From JADKFD01 sp050250665 (lineage in GTDB: Bacteria; Pseudomonadota; Gammaproteobacteria; Xanthomonadales; SZUA-5), in contig JBFWOF010000012.1 of the NCBI GenBank assembly GCA_050250665.1, forward strand, positions 57,349-121,348: 64,000 nucleotides of DNA. The letters are read 5' to 3'. The translations under genes were made by a program, and so were the position numbers. Position 1 is the first letter of the stretch; each line of letters opens with the position of its first letter. Below the pieces are notes generated by a model that saw only the letters and a list, made by a program, of their open reading frames with translations, was not told the origin of the DNA and did no database searches. Shown piece after piece: positions 7,745-16,680 of this stretch.

Positions 7745-9685
7745 TCAATCTCCGGCCACGGCCCCCAGATTCGCGTCCAAGAACTTGAGCACGCGCTCGT
7801 AGAGTTCCTGGCGATGGGCCTGACGGTAGAAGCCGTGGCCTTCATCGGCCTCGTACATCCATTCGACCTTCTTTCCGGCCTTCTCCAGCGCAGCTTTCAT
7901 CTGCTGGGCGTGGATCGGTGGCACGCGCTGGTCCTCGCCGCCGTGGATCAGCATCACCGCGGCCTTGATGTCGGCGGCGTGATTGACCGGCGAGTAATCC
8001 TGCAACTGGGCTTCATCCTTGCCGATGGCCAGCTTCAGATAGTTCTCGCCATAGACGGAATCATTGATGTCGCCGCGTTTGTACATCAGCGACAGATCGC
8101 TCAGGCCGGCGTAGCTGATGGCGCAACGATACATGTCGGGCTCGCGCGCGGCGCTCATCAGGGCGGCGTAACCACCGTAGCTGGCGCCGAATATGCAGAC
8201 GCGATCGGCATCGATATGGCCCTGCTCGGCGGCCCAACGCACGGCATCCGCCAGATCCTGCTGCATGGCACCGCCCCACTGGCGATAGCCGGCCACCCCG
8301 AAATCCTGGCCATAGCCGCCGGAGCCGCGATAGTTCAGTTGCAGCACGGCGTAGCCGCGGCTGGCCAGCAGTTGCGACCACAGTTCCCACGACCAGTCGT
8401 CGCGAATGCCGTGCGGGCCGCCGTGGGGCAGCACCACCAGCGGCGGCTTCACACCCTCGGCGGCCGGCGGCGCCGTCAGATATCCGTGCAGCGACAAGCC
8501 GTCGCGGGCCTTGAGTTCGATCGGCTGGCGCGGTCGCATCAGGTCCGGATCGGCCCATTCGTCGCGTGCCAGCAGAAATCGGGCCTTGCCGGTGCCGCGG
8601 TCGTACAGATAGTACTCGCCGGAATTGCGATCGCTCTCGACATGTACCAGCGCCTGTTTGGCGCCCAGCGACCAACTCACCGGCAGCACCAGTGAGCCGG
8701 CAAAACTCTTCGTCATCAGTGCCTGGATGCGGGCTTCAGGCGCATCGGTATCGATCAGCACCACATCGCTACGGTCGTCTGCGGTGATCACACCGTACAG
8801 CTTGTGGGCGTCGGCGGTCAGAAGCGCGCCCAGCGGCTCGGCGACCTTGGCCTGATGCAGGGTCTGGCCGACGCCGCTGTCCGGATTCCAGAGCACGATG
8901 CGACCCGGACCCTTGGGCCCCACGATCTGCATGGCGACGCTGCCATCGTCATCGGCGATCGCCAGCGGCGTCAGTTCGTTGCCGCTTTGCTGCTCGTCGT
9001 CGACCAGCAGCCACTGCTCATCGGCAGTGCGCCGGTACAACTGATGCCAGCCTTCCGGCGTGGCACCCCAGGCGTAGACCGGATTGGCTTTCGCATCCAG
9101 CAGGAAATCGGCGCCACCAATGGGCGCCTTGGCCAGCTTGGTCCGCTTGCCGTTGACCACATCGACCGAATAGAGCTCGGTGTAGGGCACGTCCTGGGCA
9201 CCTGACCACACCGCAATCACGGCATGCCTGTCGTCAGCGGGCAGCGGCTCGACCATGGTGGCAAAGCCGGTGTCGTTGGCACGGGTCTTCATGCGCGTGC
9301 CGGCCTGCATGGCACCGGACAGGCCATAGATGGTACGAACGCGCTTGCCATCGGCATCGACTGCGATCAGCTCGCCAGTGTACAGCGGCTCATCGAGACC
9401 GCCAAAACGCCGCGCCACCGCCAACACCAGACGATCACCCGCGACCCACCAGAAGTCACCCACCAGCCGCCGCTGCGCCGAACGCAACCCGCCCACCGCC
9501 TTGAGCGTGGTGCTGTCCAGCACCACCAGCATGGTTTCGTAGTCACTCTGCTGCGTCACCATGGCCAGGTAGCGGCCGTCGGGGGACAGCTTCATGTTGT
9601 CGACCGAGGACGGCTTGGCAAAATCCGAAACCGGGATGGGCGCCGCAGACGCATTGAGCGCCAACGCCAGTATCAAGGGAGTCAT
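7745..9685 (-). CDS. exported S9 family peptidase (prolyl oligopeptidase / acylaminoacyl-peptidase type)
   Basis: 646 aa. The N-terminus MTPLILALALNASAAPIPV is a short signal peptide without a basic residue; the start is fixed by an in-frame TAA six bases upstream. Residues about 25-370 form the beta-propeller (repeated LSPDGRYLA-like blades) and the rest the alpha/beta-hydrolase domain. This has an HGGPHG oxyanion motif, nucleophile S502 in GASYGG, the acid in GGEDQRVPP and the His in DEGHGFY. It probably cleaves short peptides in the periplasm. It stands alone, with repeats on both sides. Confidence 0.93.
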   Translation of the reverse strand: MTPLILALALNASAAPIPVSDFAKPSSVDNMKLSPDGRYLAMVTQQSDYETMLVVLDSTTLKAVGGLRSAQRRLVGDFWWVAGDRLVLAVARRFGGLDEPLYTGELIAVDADGKRVRTIYGLSGAMQAGTRMKTRANDTGFATMVEPLPADDRHAVIAVWSGAQDVPYTELYSVDVVNGKRTKLAKAPIGGADFLLDAKANPVYAWGATPEGWHQLYRRTADEQWLLVDDEQQSGNELTPLAIADDDGSVAMQIVGPKGPGRIVLWNPDSGVGQTLHQAKVAEPLGALLTADAHKLYGVITADDRSDVVLIDTDAPEARIQALMTKSFAGSLVLPVSWSLGAKQALVHVESDRNSGEYYLYDRGTGKARFLLARDEWADPDLMRPRQPIELKARDGLSLHGYLTAPPAAEGVKPPLVVLPHGGPHGIRDDWSWELWSQLLASRGYAVLQLNYRGSGGYGQDFGVAGYRQWGGAMQQDLADAVRWAAEQGHIDADRVCIFGASYGGYAALMSAAREPDMYRCAISYAGLSDLSLMYKRGDINDSVYGENYLKLAIGKDEAQLQDYSPVNHAADIKAAVMLIHGGEDQRVPPIHAQQMKAALEKAGKKVEWMYEADEGHGFYRQAHRQELYERVLKFLDANLGAVAGD

Positions 9686-9795
9686 GATTTACGATCCATC
9701 ACAAAGATGGCGGCGAGACTAGCAGCTGAGACTGACTGAAGGAACCGACTCGCGGATCGGGGGACATGAGCCCTCTAGCCACGGAGCAGCTTTGA

Positions 9796-9876
9796 GGAGG
9801 GACGCGCGCCTGCGCGGCCGCTCTTGATCTCCAGACAAGGCAAAGCGGCGCCGCAGCGCGGCGCCCTCCACGGCAG
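9796..9876. repeat. dispersed GC-rich repeat, family D (GGAGGGACGCGCGCCTGCGC...)
   Basis: Reads GGAGGGACGCGCGCCTGCGC, GGCCGCTCTTGATCT, then CGGCGCCGCAGCGCGGCGCCCTCCA. The same order recurs at 44425-44499 and, inverted, at 50111-50187 and 50290-50394; only the right half is present at about 10005-10045. Confidence 0.85.
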
Positions 9877-9884
9877 TAGCCGCC

Positions 9885-10050
9885 GGTGTTGGGAACGCTG
9901 CGCTTAGCCCAACCTACATCAACTGCGCGTAGCCCGGTGTGCCGCACAGCGGCTCACCGGGGCTCTTCCGCGTCACCGCCCTGGATTGCTTCGTCGCTAC
10001 GCTCGCAAGCCAAGCGGCGCCGCAGCGCGGCGCCCTCCACGGCAGCGACC
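9885..10050. repeat. mosaic of partial repeat copies downstream of serS
   Basis: The gap holds fragments in succession. They are a GTTGGG...CCCAACCTAC palindrome (9890-9915), an inverted partial copy of the GTAGCCCG/GGGCTAC family (about 9928-9990), a short piece of the GGATTGCTTCGTCGCT family (about 9993-10012), and the right half of family D (10005-10045). No gene is supported between 9686 and 10064. Confidence 0.7.
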
Positions 10051-10064
10051 CGCTCGAACCCGCC

Positions 10065-11546
10065 TCAGGCGATGCGCTCGGCTCCGCCCATATAGGGCCG
10101 CAGGGCGTCGGGGATGGTGATCGAGCCGTCTTCGTTCTGGTAATTCTCCATCACCGCGATCAGCGCCCGGCCGACGGCCACGCCCGAGCCATTGAGCGTG
10201 TGCACGAGTTCGGGTTTGCCGGTGGCGGGATTGCGCCAGCGTGCATGCATGCGCCGGGCCTGGAAACTCTCGCAGTTGGAGCAGGAGCTGATCTCGCGAT
10301 AGCTGCCCTGACTGGGCAACCAGACCTCGATGTCGTAGGTCTTGGTGGAGGCAAAGCCCATGTCGCCTGAGCACAGCAACATGGTTCTGTAGGGCAGACG
10401 CAAGCGGTTGAGGATGCTCTCGGCGTGGCCGGTCATCTCTTCCAGTTGCTGGTAACTGTCTTCCGGCTTGACGATCTGCACCAATTCGACCTTTTCGAAC
10501 TGATGCTGGCGGATCATGCCGCGGGTATCGCGTCCGGCTGCGCCCGCTTCGGCTCGGAAGCACAGCGAGTGTGCGGTCAGCCGCTGTGGCAGGGTATCGG
10601 CTTCGACAATCTCGTCGCGATACAGATTGGTCAGCGAGACCTCTGCTGTAGGGATCAGGTACATGCGACGCCACAGCCAGCGATGCAAGGTTGCCACCAT
10701 GGCATCGGAGTTGTGCAGATCGTCCCACAGGGCTGCCGGCATGCGTCCCAGCGTCTGCAGCCCGAGGTCACTGGCGATGCCGTTGATCAGGGCCAGCGCA
10801 TCGTCCTGATCGCGGCGATGGATGGCGCCGTAGAGCGCATCCTTGGCCTTGCCGTCGATGGCCAGAAAGCGGGTGCCGATCGGCACTTCGAACAGATCTT
10901 CCTCGAACTTGGGTAGCTGCCCGGTGCCCTGCATGGTCTCGCTGGTCACCAGCACCGGGACGTTGACCTCGGTGTAGCCGTGATGGTTGGTGTGTACGTC
11001 CAGCATGAACTGTGCGAGTGCCCGGTGCAGCCTGGCCAGGCCACCACGCAGCACCGTGAAGCGCGCCCCGGAGAGCTTGGCGCCGGACTCGCCGTCGAGC
11101 CAGCCGTTACGAGCGCCGAGTTCGACATGGTCCTTGACCTGGAAGTCGAAAGTGCGTGGCGTGCCCACACGACGCACGGCGACATTGCCGGTTTCGTCGG
11201 CACCGACCGGTACGCTGGAGTGCGGGATGTTGGGGATGCGCAGCACGATCGCCGACAGGCGCTCCTGCAGCACCGACAGCCGATCTTCGGCCTGCTTGAG
11301 CTGATCAGGGAGCGCCTGACTCTGCGCCATCAGATCGTCGGCATTTTCGCCGCGACTCTTGCGCATGCCGATCTCTTTGGCCAGACGGTTGCGATTGGCC
11401 TGCAGTTCCTGCGTCTCCGTCTGCACCTGCTTGCGTTCAGTCTCGAGCGCTTCGAGGTCCTGCATCGGCAGCTCCAGACCGCGCAGACGCTTCAGGCTTT
11501 CGGCAGTGGCTTCCAGGTGATGGCGGAACAGCGCAGGGTCGAGCAT
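10065..11546 (-). CDS. serS: seryl-tRNA synthetase with a large inserted block
   Basis: Class II synthetase that charges tRNA-Ser and tRNA-Sec. It starts at ATG 11546 (MLDPALFRHH) after a GAGGTG ribosome site. The N-terminal coiled-coil arm is residues about 30-100; motif 2 (FRAEAGAAGRDTRGMIRQHQF) and motif 3 (LNGSGVAVGRALIAVMENYQ) are intact. It is 493 aa, against about 430 for E. coli. The excess sits between EEDLF (219) and YLIPTAE (296), where about 77 residues replace the usual ~15. That segment (GTRFLAIDGKAKDALYGAIH...LHRWLWRRM) has no synthetase motif I know and keeps the reading frame, so it looks like a tolerated insertion domain rather than an error. Confidence 0.95.
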   Translation of the reverse strand: MLDPALFRHHLEATAESLKRLRGLELPMQDLEALETERKQVQTETQELQANRNRLAKEIGMRKSRGENADDLMAQSQALPDQLKQAEDRLSVLQERLSAIVLRIPNIPHSSVPVGADETGNVAVRRVGTPRTFDFQVKDHVELGARNGWLDGESGAKLSGARFTVLRGGLARLHRALAQFMLDVHTNHHGYTEVNVPVLVTSETMQGTGQLPKFEEDLFEVPIGTRFLAIDGKAKDALYGAIHRRDQDDALALINGIASDLGLQTLGRMPAALWDDLHNSDAMVATLHRWLWRRMYLIPTAEVSLTNLYRDEIVEADTLPQRLTAHSLCFRAEAGAAGRDTRGMIRQHQFEKVELVQIVKPEDSYQQLEEMTGHAESILNRLRLPYRTMLLCSGDMGFASTKTYDIEVWLPSQGSYREISSCSNCESFQARRMHARWRNPATGKPELVHTLNGSGVAVGRALIAVMENYQNEDGSITIPDALRPYMGGAERIA

Positions 11547-11778
11547 GAGTACACCTCGCAGAGAACGGCAAAGACTCGGGATTATGCAGCCGCGGCATTG
11601 TGGCCGCTTCGTCGAGCCGTGAATTTGTTCGAGATCATGGCCGCGGAACTGAAATCGACCAGAAAGTAGGCGCTGGCGGGTACGATTCGCACGCCTGGTC
11701 GCCGGACAAGCTGACAGGCGCCAGTTCCCGATCGGCCTCTCCAGCCTCTCGATGAACTCATGTCTCAAGCTCTTGACG

Positions 11779-11876
11779 CGTCTTTGCGAGGAGCGCAGCG
11801 ACGAAGCAATCCAGTGCTTCTGAAACTGCGCATCTGGATTGCTTCCCCCGGATCAAGTCAGGGGTCGCAATGACGC
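11779..11876. repeat. ~97-bp palindromic repeat, family C (GTCATTGCGA...GAAGCAATCC)
   Basis: Inverted-orientation copy of the element also at 16561-16657 and 49943-50037. One arm is TTGCGAGGAGCGCAGCGACG plus AAGCAATCCAG; the other is CTGGATTGCTTCCCCCGG plus GGGGTCGCAATGACG. The rest of the 11547-12051 gap (serS and ppa are divergent) must hold both promoters; I see no convincing -35/-10 pair or other gene there. Confidence 0.9.
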
Positions 11877-12051
11877 CGGAGGTTCTTGGCCCGTGGGCGG
11901 TTTCGGGCCGAAACAGGTGGCTCGTGTAGGTACGGCCAACCCCCTGCCCCTCTCCACCTCGCTGCCAAATCAACCGCTTGCATCAGATTCATCGAAGCAC
12001 TCCCTGGCGCGGGCATACTCACACCCCATCGCCTCAGCAAAGGACAGCACC

Positions 12052-12600
12052 ATGGGACTGGAACGCGTACCCGCCGGACGCCAGGTACCCGATGAAGTGA
12101 ACGTCATCATCGAGATTCCGATGAACGCCGAACCGGTCAAATACGAGGTCGACAAGGAGTCGGGCGCCATCTTTGTCGATCGGGTGCTGACCACGCCGAT
12201 GCGCTATCCCTGCAATTACGGCTACATCCCGCACACGCTCTCCGGCGATGGCGATCCCGCCGACGTGCTGGTGGTGATGCCGCTGCCGCTGATCCCGGGC
12301 TCGGTAATCCGGGTGCGTCCGATCGGCCTGCTGGCCATGGAGGACGAAGCCGGTGAAGACACCAAGCTGATCGCCGTGCCCATCGACCGCATCTACAGCG
12401 CCTACGCCCATATCCGCAAGCTGGAAGACGTCGCCGAACCCACCCGCGACCGGATCCGCCATTTCTTCGAGCACTACAAGGATCTGGAGAAGGGCAAATG
12501 GGTCAAGGTGCGTGGATGGGAAGACGCCGCCGCCGCCAAACGCGAGATCGTCGAATCGGTGGAGCGCTATGAGGCGCTGCCGGTGAAACCGGGATACTGA
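12052..12600 (+). CDS. ppa: inorganic pyrophosphatase (family I)
   Basis: 182-aa soluble Mg-dependent enzyme that hydrolyses pyrophosphate and so pulls biosynthetic reactions such as aminoacylation forward. It carries IEIPMNAEPVKYEVDKESG, RYPCNYGYIPHT and the signature DGDPADVLVVMP with the metal-binding Asps; then EDEAGEDTKLIAVP and HYKDLEKGKWVKV. Length is as usual for bacterial hexameric PPases. The start ATG 12052 follows AAAGGACAG. The upstream in-frame extension crosses a repeat and is rejected. Confidence 0.97.
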   Translation: MGLERVPAGRQVPDEVNVIIEIPMNAEPVKYEVDKESGAIFVDRVLTTPMRYPCNYGYIPHTLSGDGDPADVLVVMPLPLIPGSVIRVRPIGLLAMEDEAGEDTKLIAVPIDRIYSAYAHIRKLEDVAEPTRDRIRHFFEHYKDLEKGKWVKVRGWEDAAAAKREIVESVERYEALPVKPGY

Positions 12601-12920
12601 AGAGCGGGAAAAGGGAAAAAGGGAAAGGAAAAAGGGAAGAGCCGTGGCTCGTGGGGTGGGCGTTGGTGGCAGCGGTGGCGCCAGACTTGTGCCAGGTGCG
12701 AGTTCTTGTGGGACCGGATTGGTCTGGACGCTCACTGGAATTGCGGAGCTGCCACGGTGGCTTCGCGGGAAGGCTTCGCTACCCTCTCTCCCTTGACCCA
12801 TCTCGCAAGTGATTGATTTTGTGCAACGCGGCGATGGTGCCGTGGCCGTAGCGCGGTTCCGGCGCGCGCGGGCCTGGGTGAGCGCCTGCGGATATTCGCG
12901 CCGGCGACCGCGGCTCTGTG
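12601..12920. repeat. repeat-filled gap after ppa: homopurine tract and family E element
   Basis: 12603-12641 is a G/A tract mirroring the pyrimidine tract after the S9 gene. 12715-12735 is half of the GTCTGGACGCT palindrome. 12846-12918 (CCGTAGCGCGGTTCCGGCGC...ATTCGCGCCGGCGACCGCGG) matches 50204-50278 closely and defines a dispersed family, E. No gene is supported. Confidence 0.75.
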
Positions 12921-13037
12921 GACGGCAAAGCGCCGGGCGCCTCGCGTGTGGGGATCTTGGCTCGATCAAAGCCAGTCGACGCGAAGGACCCGGCCTACGC
13001 CTGCGTCAGGACTCGATTGTCGACGCGCCGGCTCTAC

Positions 13038-13093
13038 CGACAACCGACAACCGACAACCGACAACCAGCAACCAGCAACCAGCAACCAGCAAC
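13038..13093. repeat. 7-nt satellite: four CGACAAC then four CAGCAAC
   Basis: Eight perfect 7-nt units in two phases of slightly different sequence, ending 46 bp before the trpE start. It is a second satellite with the same period as that at 7504-7573, but a different unit. Its closeness to the trpE promoter/5' leader makes copy-number effects on expression possible. Confidence 0.95.
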
Positions 13094-13139
13094 CAGCCCC
13101 TCTATGATCGAGCGATACCTTTAGGATTGTCCCGCCACC

Positions 13140-14615
13140 ATGACTGATGCCATCAATCTCGCCGAGCTGCGTGCGGCCGGCTACACCCGTGTGCCGGTGG
13201 TGCGCCATGTGCGTGCCGATCTGGACACCCCGCTGTCGGCCTACCTCAAGCTGGTCGATGGCACCGATGCCTATCTGCTGGAATCGGTCGAAGGCAGTGA
13301 GACCTGGGGCCGCTATTCGATCATCGGCCTGCCGGCGCGCGAGCGCATCGAGGTGCGCGGTCGGCAATGGCGGCGTCTGCTCGACGGCGTCTGCGTCGAC
13401 GAGCGCGAGGTTGCCGACCCGCTGGCCGAAGTCCAGGCGCTGATCCACAGCGAGAAGGTGCCGATGCAGGAAGGCCTGCCCGCCTTCGCCGGCGGCTGGG
13501 TCGGCTATTTCGCCTTCGAGACGCTGGCCTACATCGAAGACAAGCTGGCCCGCGATGATCGTCCGGATCAGCTCGGCACTCCGGAAATCGTGCTGCTGCG
13601 CACCGAGGAACTGGCGGTGTTCGACAACCGCAAGGGTCGATTGTCCTTGATCGTGCACGCTGCCACCGACGAACCGGGCGCGATCGAACGCGCCGAGCGC
13701 CGACTGGATCGACTCACCTACCGACTGCGGGCGCCGGCGCCGGGCTATCCCGAAGTGCTCGATCCGCAGGCACTGGACGAGGCCCACTTCGTATCGGGTT
13801 TCACCCGCGAGGAATTCGAGGCAGCGGTGCGTCGCTGCCAGGAGTACATCCTGGCCGGCGACGCCTTTCAGATCGTGATCTCGCAACGCCTGTCGGTGCC
13901 CTTCCGGGCCCGTCCGATCGATGTCTATCGGGCGCTGCGCTCGCTCAATCCCTCGCCGTACATGTATTTCATGGACCTCGGCGAGCTGCACGTGGTCGGC
14001 TCCTCGCCCGAGATTCTGGTGCGGCTGAAAGCCGGCGAGGTGGTGGTGCGCCCGATTGCCGGAACCCTGCCGCGCGGCGCCAACAGCGCCGAGGACGATG
14101 CCAACGCCCAGCGCCTGCTCAGCGATCCCAAGGAATGCGCCGAGCATCTGATGCTGATTGACCTCGGACGCAATGACGTTGGCCGGGTCGCGCAGTCCGG
14201 CACGGTGCAGCTCACCGACCAGATGGTGGTGGAGCGCTATTCGCACGTGATGCACATCGTTTCCCAGGTGGTTGGCCAGTTGCGCCCGGAGCTCGACATC
14301 ATCGACGTGCTGCGCGCCACCTTCCCGGCCGGCACGCTCTCCGGCGCGCCCAAGATCCGGGCGGTGGAGATCATCCAGGACCTGGAACCGATCAAGCGCA
14401 ATCTCTACGGCGGCGCCGTCGGCTACATCAACTGGCAGGGCGAAGCCGATCTCGCCATCGCCATCCGCACCGCACTGATCAAGGACCAGACCCTGCACGT
14501 GCAGGCCGGCGCCGGCATCGTCGCCGATTCCGATCCGGCCATGGAATGGGAAGAGACCATGAACAAGGGCCGCGCCGTGTTCCGCGCCGTGGCCGAGGCG
14601 GTGCGCGGGCTCTGA
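13140..14615 (+). CDS. trpE: anthranilate synthase component I
   Basis: 491-aa chorismate-using subunit that makes anthranilate, the first committed step to tryptophan, with glutamine-derived ammonia from a TrpG partner. The N-terminal domain carries the feedback region (LLESVEGSETWGRYSIIG). The catalytic half has LIDLGRNDVGRVA, FPAGTLSGAPKIRAVEII, YGGAVGYINWQGEADLAIAI and QAGAGIVADSDPAMEWEE, all typical. It is separated from any other trp gene here: no trpG follows within the window, and no Trp-rich leader peptide is visible in the 540-bp gap. Regulation by a classical trp attenuator is therefore not supported. Confidence 0.96.
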   Translation: MTDAINLAELRAAGYTRVPVVRHVRADLDTPLSAYLKLVDGTDAYLLESVEGSETWGRYSIIGLPARERIEVRGRQWRRLLDGVCVDEREVADPLAEVQALIHSEKVPMQEGLPAFAGGWVGYFAFETLAYIEDKLARDDRPDQLGTPEIVLLRTEELAVFDNRKGRLSLIVHAATDEPGAIERAERRLDRLTYRLRAPAPGYPEVLDPQALDEAHFVSGFTREEFEAAVRRCQEYILAGDAFQIVISQRLSVPFRARPIDVYRALRSLNPSPYMYFMDLGELHVVGSSPEILVRLKAGEVVVRPIAGTLPRGANSAEDDANAQRLLSDPKECAEHLMLIDLGRNDVGRVAQSGTVQLTDQMVVERYSHVMHIVSQVVGQLRPELDIIDVLRATFPAGTLSGAPKIRAVEIIQDLEPIKRNLYGGAVGYINWQGEADLAIAIRTALIKDQTLHVQAGAGIVADSDPAMEWEETMNKGRAVFRAVAEAVRGL

Positions 14616-14633
14616 GCGAAGAGCCGGGCTCCT

Positions 14634-14935
14634 GCAGCCCGAACTGCGTGCAGCGCTGTCCGGGCGGTGACGCCCAAAAGCCCCGCTGAGCCGCTGCGCG
14701 GCACAACGGGCTACAACAGCGGCGCCGGGGCGCTCCTGTAGCCCGAACTGCGCGCAGCGCTGTCCGGGCGGTGACGCCCAAAAGCCCCGCTGAGCCGCTG
14801 CGCGGCACAACGGGCTACAACAGCGGCGCCCTGCCAAGGGTGCCGGGCGCTCCTGTAGCCCGAACTGCGCGCAGCGCTGTCCGGGCGGTGACGCCCAAAA
14901 GCCCCGCTGAGCCGCTACGCGGCACAACGGGCTAC
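14634..14935. repeat. three 81-bp palindromes, family B (GTAGCCCGAACTGCG...CGGGCTAC)
   Basis: Near-identical 81-bp units at 14634-14714, 14738-14818 and 14855-14935. Each begins GTAGCCCGAACTGCG (GCAGCCCG in the first) and ends GCGGCACAACGGGCTAC, so the ends are complementary. Inside are CTGTCCGGGCGGTGACGCCC and AAAGCCCCGCTGAGCCGC. Spacers are 23 and 36 bp. They lie between trpE and the DUF4403-like gene and would make a row of hairpins in the trpE transcript. Confidence 0.93.
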
Positions 14936-15011
14936 AAGAGCGCCCGATCAGTCCCTGTTACAACTTCGGTGGCCACACTGAGGTCCGCTTCGGTGGCTAC
15001 GGGACACAGGC

Positions 15012-16511
15012 ATGGCTGCAACTTCCGTTCGTCGGTGGCTGCTCGCGGGCGCGGGCTTGCTGGCGCTGGCGCTGCTGGCGCTGAGCCTGCGCACCCATCT
15101 GCCCGGTCCCGGCGAGACTCCGGTCGAAGCGCCACCGCGATTGGGAATGACCTTGCCGCAGACGCCGGTTGCGGACTCCCTGCTGCTGTTGCCGATCGAA
15201 CTTCAGGCCGCCGCACTGGCCGAAATCGCCGATCAGCTGCCCGAGCACATTCCGATTGCGCCGCGGCGCGAACGCAAGAAATTCCGCTTCGGCAGTGTCT
15301 CCATCGATACCGAGGGCGATGTCTGGCTGTCACGGACCACGGTGCGCGCGCATGACGGCGCGCTGTGGGTCAGCACCGACGCCGACGCCGACGCCGAACT
15401 GCGCGCCGAACTGGCGGGACGGCGCAAGACCGTGCGTGGGCGCGCGGCGATCGATGCGCGGGTCACCCTGCAGGTCGGAGCCGACTGGACGGTCAAACCG
15501 GAAATCGAGCTGCACTATCGCTGGCTGGAGGCCCCCAGCACCCGCGTCTTCGGCATCGATGTCGGGCTGCGGCGCCAGGCCGATCGGGCGCTGCAGCCGC
15601 GGCTGGATCAACTCGAACAGCGCTGGGCCGAGTCGATCCAGAAGAAACTCGACCTCCGAGCCCGCGCCGAACAGTGGTGGACGCGACTGCAGCAGCCGAT
15701 CGTGCTCTCCAGCGAGCCGCCCCTGTGGCTACAGGTAGATCCGGCCAGCGTCTACTGGCAGCCGCCGCGCAGCGAAGACGAGAGCCTGCAACTGCTGCTG
15801 GGCGTCAAGGCGAAAATGCAGGTGGTGCATGGACCGGCGCCTGCAGCGCGCGAGGCCACGGCGCTGCCCGAACTCAGCCCGCAGGCACCCGGCGAAACCC
15901 AGCTGCTGCTCAATCTGGACGTCCAGGCCCAATACCGGGCGATGACTCAGGCGTTGCAAGGCGCGCTGGGCGGCAAATCACGCACGCTGAGCTATTCCGG
16001 CGGCAGCGCTACCGTGCATTTCGAGGAATTCCAGATCTATCCATCGGCGCCGGATCTGGTGCTCGGCGCGCGTCTGCGCATTGAAGGCCTGGGCCTGCGC
16101 GACAGCAGCGGTTGGGTCTATCTGCGTGGGCGTCCCAGCTTCGACGCACAGACCCACACCATCAGCGTCGCCAATATCGATTTCGTCAGCGTCAGCGACA
16201 ATCCGCTGCTGCACGCGGCGTCGGAGCTGTTGCGCGAACGGATCCGGGAGCAACTGGCCACGGCGGCGCAGCTGGATCTCAGCGAGCGACTTCAGACAGT
16301 GCAGGAGACCGCCCAGACCCAGCTCAATCAATGGGTGACGCGCACCGTGGGCGCCGTTGACGGCGCCAGCGATCAGGGTGCAAAGCTGGCGCAGCACCTG
16401 CATCTGGTCGCCAGCATCGACGATCTGCAATTACTCGATCTGGCGCCCGGCGACGACGCCCTGCTGCTGCGGGTATCGCTACGCGGCCAGCTGGCGCTGG
16501 AGTTGCGCTGA
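15012..16511 (+). CDS. DUF4403-like membrane-anchored protein
   Basis: 499 aa. A single N-terminal hydrophobic segment (RWLLAGAGLLALALLALSL) acts as a signal anchor, followed by a long mixed alpha/beta periplasmic region. The succession of paired amphipathic beta stretches fits the DUF4403 group: IPIAPRRERKKFRFGSVSID, RAAIDARVTLQVGADW, VFGIDVGLRRQADRALQPRLDQLE, and the C-terminal LRGRPSFDAQTHTISVANIDF. Function is unknown; a lipid- or envelope-related role is only a guess. No lipobox. The start follows the REP triplet; there is no partner gene nearby. Confidence 0.7.
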   Translation: MAATSVRRWLLAGAGLLALALLALSLRTHLPGPGETPVEAPPRLGMTLPQTPVADSLLLLPIELQAAALAEIADQLPEHIPIAPRRERKKFRFGSVSIDTEGDVWLSRTTVRAHDGALWVSTDADADAELRAELAGRRKTVRGRAAIDARVTLQVGADWTVKPEIELHYRWLEAPSTRVFGIDVGLRRQADRALQPRLDQLEQRWAESIQKKLDLRARAEQWWTRLQQPIVLSSEPPLWLQVDPASVYWQPPRSEDESLQLLLGVKAKMQVVHGPAPAAREATALPELSPQAPGETQLLLNLDVQAQYRAMTQALQGALGGKSRTLSYSGGSATVHFEEFQIYPSAPDLVLGARLRIEGLGLRDSSGWVYLRGRPSFDAQTHTISVANIDFVSVSDNPLLHAASELLRERIREQLATAAQLDLSERLQTVQETAQTQLNQWVTRTVGAVDGASDQGAKLAQHLHLVASIDDLQLLDLAPGDDALLLRVSLRGQLALELR

Positions 16512-16560
16512 GAGCTTCGAGGGTCTTTGCGAAGCGACGCCTAAGACACTAAACCCCCGG

Positions 16561-16657
16561 CGTCATTGCGACCCCGGACTTGATCCGGGGGAAGCAATCC
16601 AGACACACAGCCGCAGAAGCGCTGGATTGCTTCGTCGCTGCGCTCCTCGCAATGACG
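16561..16657. repeat. 97-bp palindromic repeat, family C
   Basis: CGTCATTGCGACCCCGGAC...GGGGGAAGCAATCCAG then CTGGATTGCTTCGTCGCTGC...CGCAATGACG; the outer arms pair. It lies between the convergent DUF4403-like and hydrolase genes, so it may act as a bidirectional transcript end. A near-identical copy is at 49943-50037. Confidence 0.92.
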
Positions 16658-16680
16658 AATCCACGCCAGGTAGCCTGCTT

